Below, piece after piece: positions 61,683 to 64,000 of a stretch of 64,000 nucleotides of DNA. The DNA is from RPQJ01 sp963706535. Its GTDB lineage: Bacteria > Pseudomonadota > Gammaproteobacteria > Steroidobacterales > Steroidobacteraceae. The stretch spans positions 618,272-682,271 of the forward strand of contig CAVPMU010000002.1 of NCBI GenBank assembly GCA_963706535.1, in the 5' to 3' direction. The first letter of the stretch is position 1, and every line of letters starts with the position of its first letter. The notes beneath the pieces were generated by a model that saw only the letters and a program-made list of their open reading frames with translations, searched no databases and was not told where the DNA came from. A program made the position numbers and the translations under genes.

Positions 61683-63165
61683 CGGGCGCCTCGCGGCTGA
61701 GTTGTTCGTAATCGGCCAGGGGGTGGGGGCGCACGGTGAGGGCACGTACGCGCGGATCGTCCGGCAGCGCCACCGGGATCGGCGGAGGCTGACCGCGCCG
61801 TGCGCGGTGCAGGTCGATGAAGTGGCGCACGGCGCCGAGGTGCGCGGTATCTGCGCGCAACGCGGCCACCAAGGCGTTTTCCAGGGCGACGGCACCGTGG
61901 GTCTGCCACAGTTCGAGGAGGCCGCGCGTGAGCACGGCCAGATGCACGCCGCGTGCGGCGGCGAGCGCAAAGAACGCCCCCGCGCTCGGGGCCGCATGAT
62001 GTAACCGATCGATCGCCCGGTGCGCCCGTCCCGCACGCTTGTGCTCGGCAAGCGCCTCGATGTGCACGGGCTCCTCGATCTGCGCGCCGCGATCAAAGCT
62101 GCGCCGATGCACGGCCAGCACCGTGGCGCCATCGACCACCCGTACGCTGTCAACGCCGGCCAGCACCTGCAGGGAGCGACGCACGTGGGTGTGCGGGATC
62201 GAGTAGTCGTTCAGATCAAAGCGCACGTACGGGGTTTTGGCCGCCCGCACCACGAGGCGTTCTTCGCAGGGGAAGGGTTCTGCCGGCAGCCCAAGCAGCC
62301 GCGGATGTTCCTCCTCGAAGCAGGCGCGTACGCTGCGCTCCCGATCCTCCGGGCACGCTCGCTCGGCGGCCTCGCCCTCGCACCAGGCCAGCGCCTGGGC
62401 GTTCAAGTCGGCCAGATCGGTAAAGCGCCGGGCGGCAAAGAAGCGCTCGCGCACGAAGCGGATCGCCCGCTCGACCCGCCCCTTCTCATTGCCGCGGGCC
62501 ACGGCCACGGGCCGGGGCTGGAACCGATACCAGGCCGCCAGCTCCAGTAGCGTCGGATGGAAGCGGATCGCATCGGCGCGCCGCTCGAGCACGGCGCTGC
62601 GAAGATTATCGTAGAGCAGGGTTCTTGGTACGGCATTGAAGTGCTTGAAGGCGGCCACGTGTCCGTGCAGGAAGCTGCCCATCGCGGCGTTGAGGTAGAA
62701 GCGCAGGAACACATGCCGCGAGTACGACAGCACCATCACGAAGGCCATCAGTGGTCGGCGGGCGCGACCGATCGGGAGCGTGCCAAAGTGCGCCCAGTCA
62801 ACTTGCCCTTGTTCGCCGGCCAAGGTGCGCAAGCGCAGGTACGCTTCGGCCACCGGCCGCGGCCGGAACCGGCGCATCAGATGCCGGAAGTGATCCGCGC
62901 TGCCGGTGTAGCCGCGCTCGCGCACCATGTGATACAGGCGGCTGGCGCGCAGGCTTGGGAAGCGCGCGAAGGTCTCCTGGATGAAGGGCACGAACGGCTC
63001 GATCATCGAGGGCCGCACCAGCAGCGGCGGCGCGATGCCAGCCTGCGACAGAACGCGCCGTACCGTATCGCGGTGGACGTGCAGCTGCCGGCGCGGCGTG
63101 CCGATGCGCCAGCCCTCGGCGTGATACAGCCGCAAGATCTCCGCCTCCAGGTGCCGCGGGATCAT
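61651..63165 (-). CDS. istA: IS21 transposase IstA
   Basis: A 504-residue DDE transposase. The N-terminal helix-turn-helix (GWRIGTPRRQLHVHRDTVRR) is followed by the catalytic Asp in GQVDWAHFG, Asp in LLYDNLRSAV and Glu in GNEKGRVERAIRFVRE. A C-terminal Mu-C-like domain follows. It acts with IstB. It seems intact. Confidence 0.92.
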   Translation of the reverse strand: MIPRHLEAEILRLYHAEGWRIGTPRRQLHVHRDTVRRVLSQAGIAPPLLVRPSMIEPFVPFIQETFARFPSLRASRLYHMVRERGYTGSADHFRHLMRRFRPRPVAEAYLRLRTLAGEQGQVDWAHFGTLPIGRARRPLMAFVMVLSYSRHVFLRFYLNAAMGSFLHGHVAAFKHFNAVPRTLLYDNLRSAVLERRADAIRFHPTLLELAAWYRFQPRPVAVARGNEKGRVERAIRFVRERFFAARRFTDLADLNAQALAWCEGEAAERACPEDRERSVRACFEEEHPRLLGLPAEPFPCEERLVVRAAKTPYVRFDLNDYSIPHTHVRRSLQVLAGVDSVRVVDGATVLAVHRRSFDRGAQIEEPVHIEALAEHKRAGRAHRAIDRLHHAAPSAGAFFALAAARGVHLAVLTRGLLELWQTHGAVALENALVAALRADTAHLGAVRHFIDLHRARRGQPPPIPVALPDDPRVRALTVRPHPLADYEQLSREAPDEHCQIDDTE

Positions 63166-63195
63166 GCCGAGAACCCATCGGCACGCCGAGCGGGG

Positions 63196-63633
63196 CTATC
63201 CGCTCCACCGCCAGCGCCGCGGCTGTGTCCACCGCGGCAGCGGCGCGCCACATAGCGAGCACACCCCGACCTCGGGGACGGCGGGTCGGTTCGCGGCAGT
63301 GTTGGATCGGCGGTGCGCATCGCTCGGTTCCGGGATGATGATCGACGGTTCCGATACGCTGCCGGAACCGCCACCCCGGGCACAGCCCTGATGCGTCACT
63401 TCCTGGCGTTGGCGTCTCCGCCACCGCAGCTGTCGGGCGGCATGACGATGCGCGCCCCGGCGGGTGCGTTGATAACGCGCGCTGGCGCGGCGGCGCGACT
63501 CACGCCGGCTCGCCTGCGCACACTCGCCCGCACAGTAGATGTTGCCGTGATCGCAGCGGCTGCAGATCCGCACCTGCACCGCACAACGCCGACAGTTGTA
63601 GAGCCGATAGCTCGGCTCGCCCAGCCCCCGCAA
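63196..63633 (-). CDS. Cys-rich passenger protein upstream of istA
   Basis: A 145-residue protein from a TTG at 63633 that has GGGAGG a few bases upstream. YRLYNCRRCAVQVRICSRCD and NIYCAGECAQ contain several CxxC pairs, suggesting zinc binding, then an Arg-rich basic stretch, and CSLCG near the C-terminus. I recall similar small Cys-rich genes next to IS21-family istA. A DNA-binding role is possible but unproven. Confidence 0.6.
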   Translation of the reverse strand: MRGLGEPSYRLYNCRRCAVQVRICSRCDHGNIYCAGECAQASRRESRRRASARYQRTRRGAHRHAARQLRWRRRQRQEVTHQGCARGGGSGSVSEPSIIIPEPSDAHRRSNTAANRPAVPEVGVCSLCGAPLPRWTQPRRWRWSG

Positions 63634-64000
63634 TGCCCCTCCCAAAACACTGGACAGTGCTCGGGCAAGGCAGGCATAAAGGACCTGCACAACTGCCTCT
63701 CCCAGGCACTGCGCACCGAGGGCTCGGGGGTTCGGACGCGAATCTGGAAACCCTGGGTCCTCGGTTCTTTGATCTGTCGCCGCGAGCATAGCGCAGGCGC
63801 TGCCGCACGCCCCGACACCGCCCAATCAACCACAAGATCTCTGCCGCCGTGGGCGGCAGACCGCGCAACTCCAATAGCAGGGAAGAAGAATCGGTGATCC
63901 AAACGGACGCCGATCAAATCACTCAGCCGCAACTGGCCCGCGGCCACCGACGACTCAAATCCGCACCTGTCGCCAGAAAAGCGCGGATCTCAACAGCCAT

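Larger units (their letters stand above)
60566..63995. mobile_element. IS21-family element with passenger genes
   Basis: The left end begins near TGCGTAGATCCGCC (60566) and the right end finishes near GGCGGATCTCAACA-type sequence (63995). The inner parts match as inverted repeats (GATCCGC, TTTTCTGGCG, GTGCGGATTTG). Total about 3.4 kb, longer than standard IS21 (2-2.5 kb). All genes lie on the minus strand: a Cys-rich passenger, istA, istB, a small passenger. 63634-63995 (about 360 bp) shows only unconvincing open frames. Target duplication cannot be checked at the window end. Confidence 0.8.

Noticed and set aside
61497..62614. Several plus-strand ORFs across istA/istB
   Set aside because: Antisense shadows; the minus strand carries clear IstA and IstB motifs.
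63396..63947. 183-residue minus-strand ORF in the IS21 element
   Set aside because: It overlaps the Cys-rich passenger in another frame and shows no domain; the passenger has paired CxxC motifs.

Overview
The window is GC-rich chromosomal DNA from a gammaproteobacterium, probably of the Xanthomonadales/Nevskiales/Steroidobacter type. This rests on gene content and order only: rnfABCDG, metG/apbC/dcd, DUF3108-purN-purM facing DUF2066-CDP-alcohol transferase-hda, lptFG-pepA-holC-valS, and the tgpA-DUF58-moxR block. No rRNA, tRNA or CRISPR array was seen. Most genes are packed with 1-30 bp gaps or ATGA overlaps, so they form long operons.

Layout. 1-3.8 kb: Rnf electron-transport operon on the minus strand, cut by the window edge in rnfG. 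3.8-10.5 kb: metG, two PilT/PilU-type retraction ATPases and a HEAT-repeat Ser/Thr kinase. 10.7-19 kb: apbC, dcd, purine and phospholipid genes, hda, wrbA and acyP. 19-26.3 kb: a lytic transglycosylase, proS, pssA, a family-4 uracil-DNA glycosylase, rimI, prfC and an MFS protein, ending in two long hairpins that enclose inverted copies of one 53-bp sequence. 26.6-36.7 kb: mtfA, an acyl-CoA-binding protein, tgpA-DUF58-moxR, valS, holC and pepA. 36.8-41.2 kb: lptFG, an RDD protein, a cytochrome b and a cytochrome c'.

The accessory part begins near 41.2 kb. A DUF6502 regulator-like gene, whose start lies in two CCATATATG repeats, is joined to two tandem DUF5666 lipoproteins. After a lone peptide-binding lipoprotein on the other strand comes a tight plus-strand run at 47.0-54.6 kb: a Cys-rich secreted protein of unknown family, a SLOG-SLATT membrane protein, a TIR-transmembrane-TPR protein and an atypical NRAMP-like transporter. 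The SLOG-SLATT/TIR pair has the parts of a nucleotide-signalled defence system (TIR enzyme makes a signal, SLOG domain senses it, SLATT membrane segment acts). It is the best candidate here for an undescribed system.

55-64 kb is a decayed, insertion-rich end: a frameshifted TPR gene, a BTAD regulator truncated by a defective IS1595-family element, a fragment of an integron cassette array with a recognisable attC site, an IS630-family element, an IS4-like fragment, an IS66 remnant, and an IS21-family element with passenger genes that runs to the window end.
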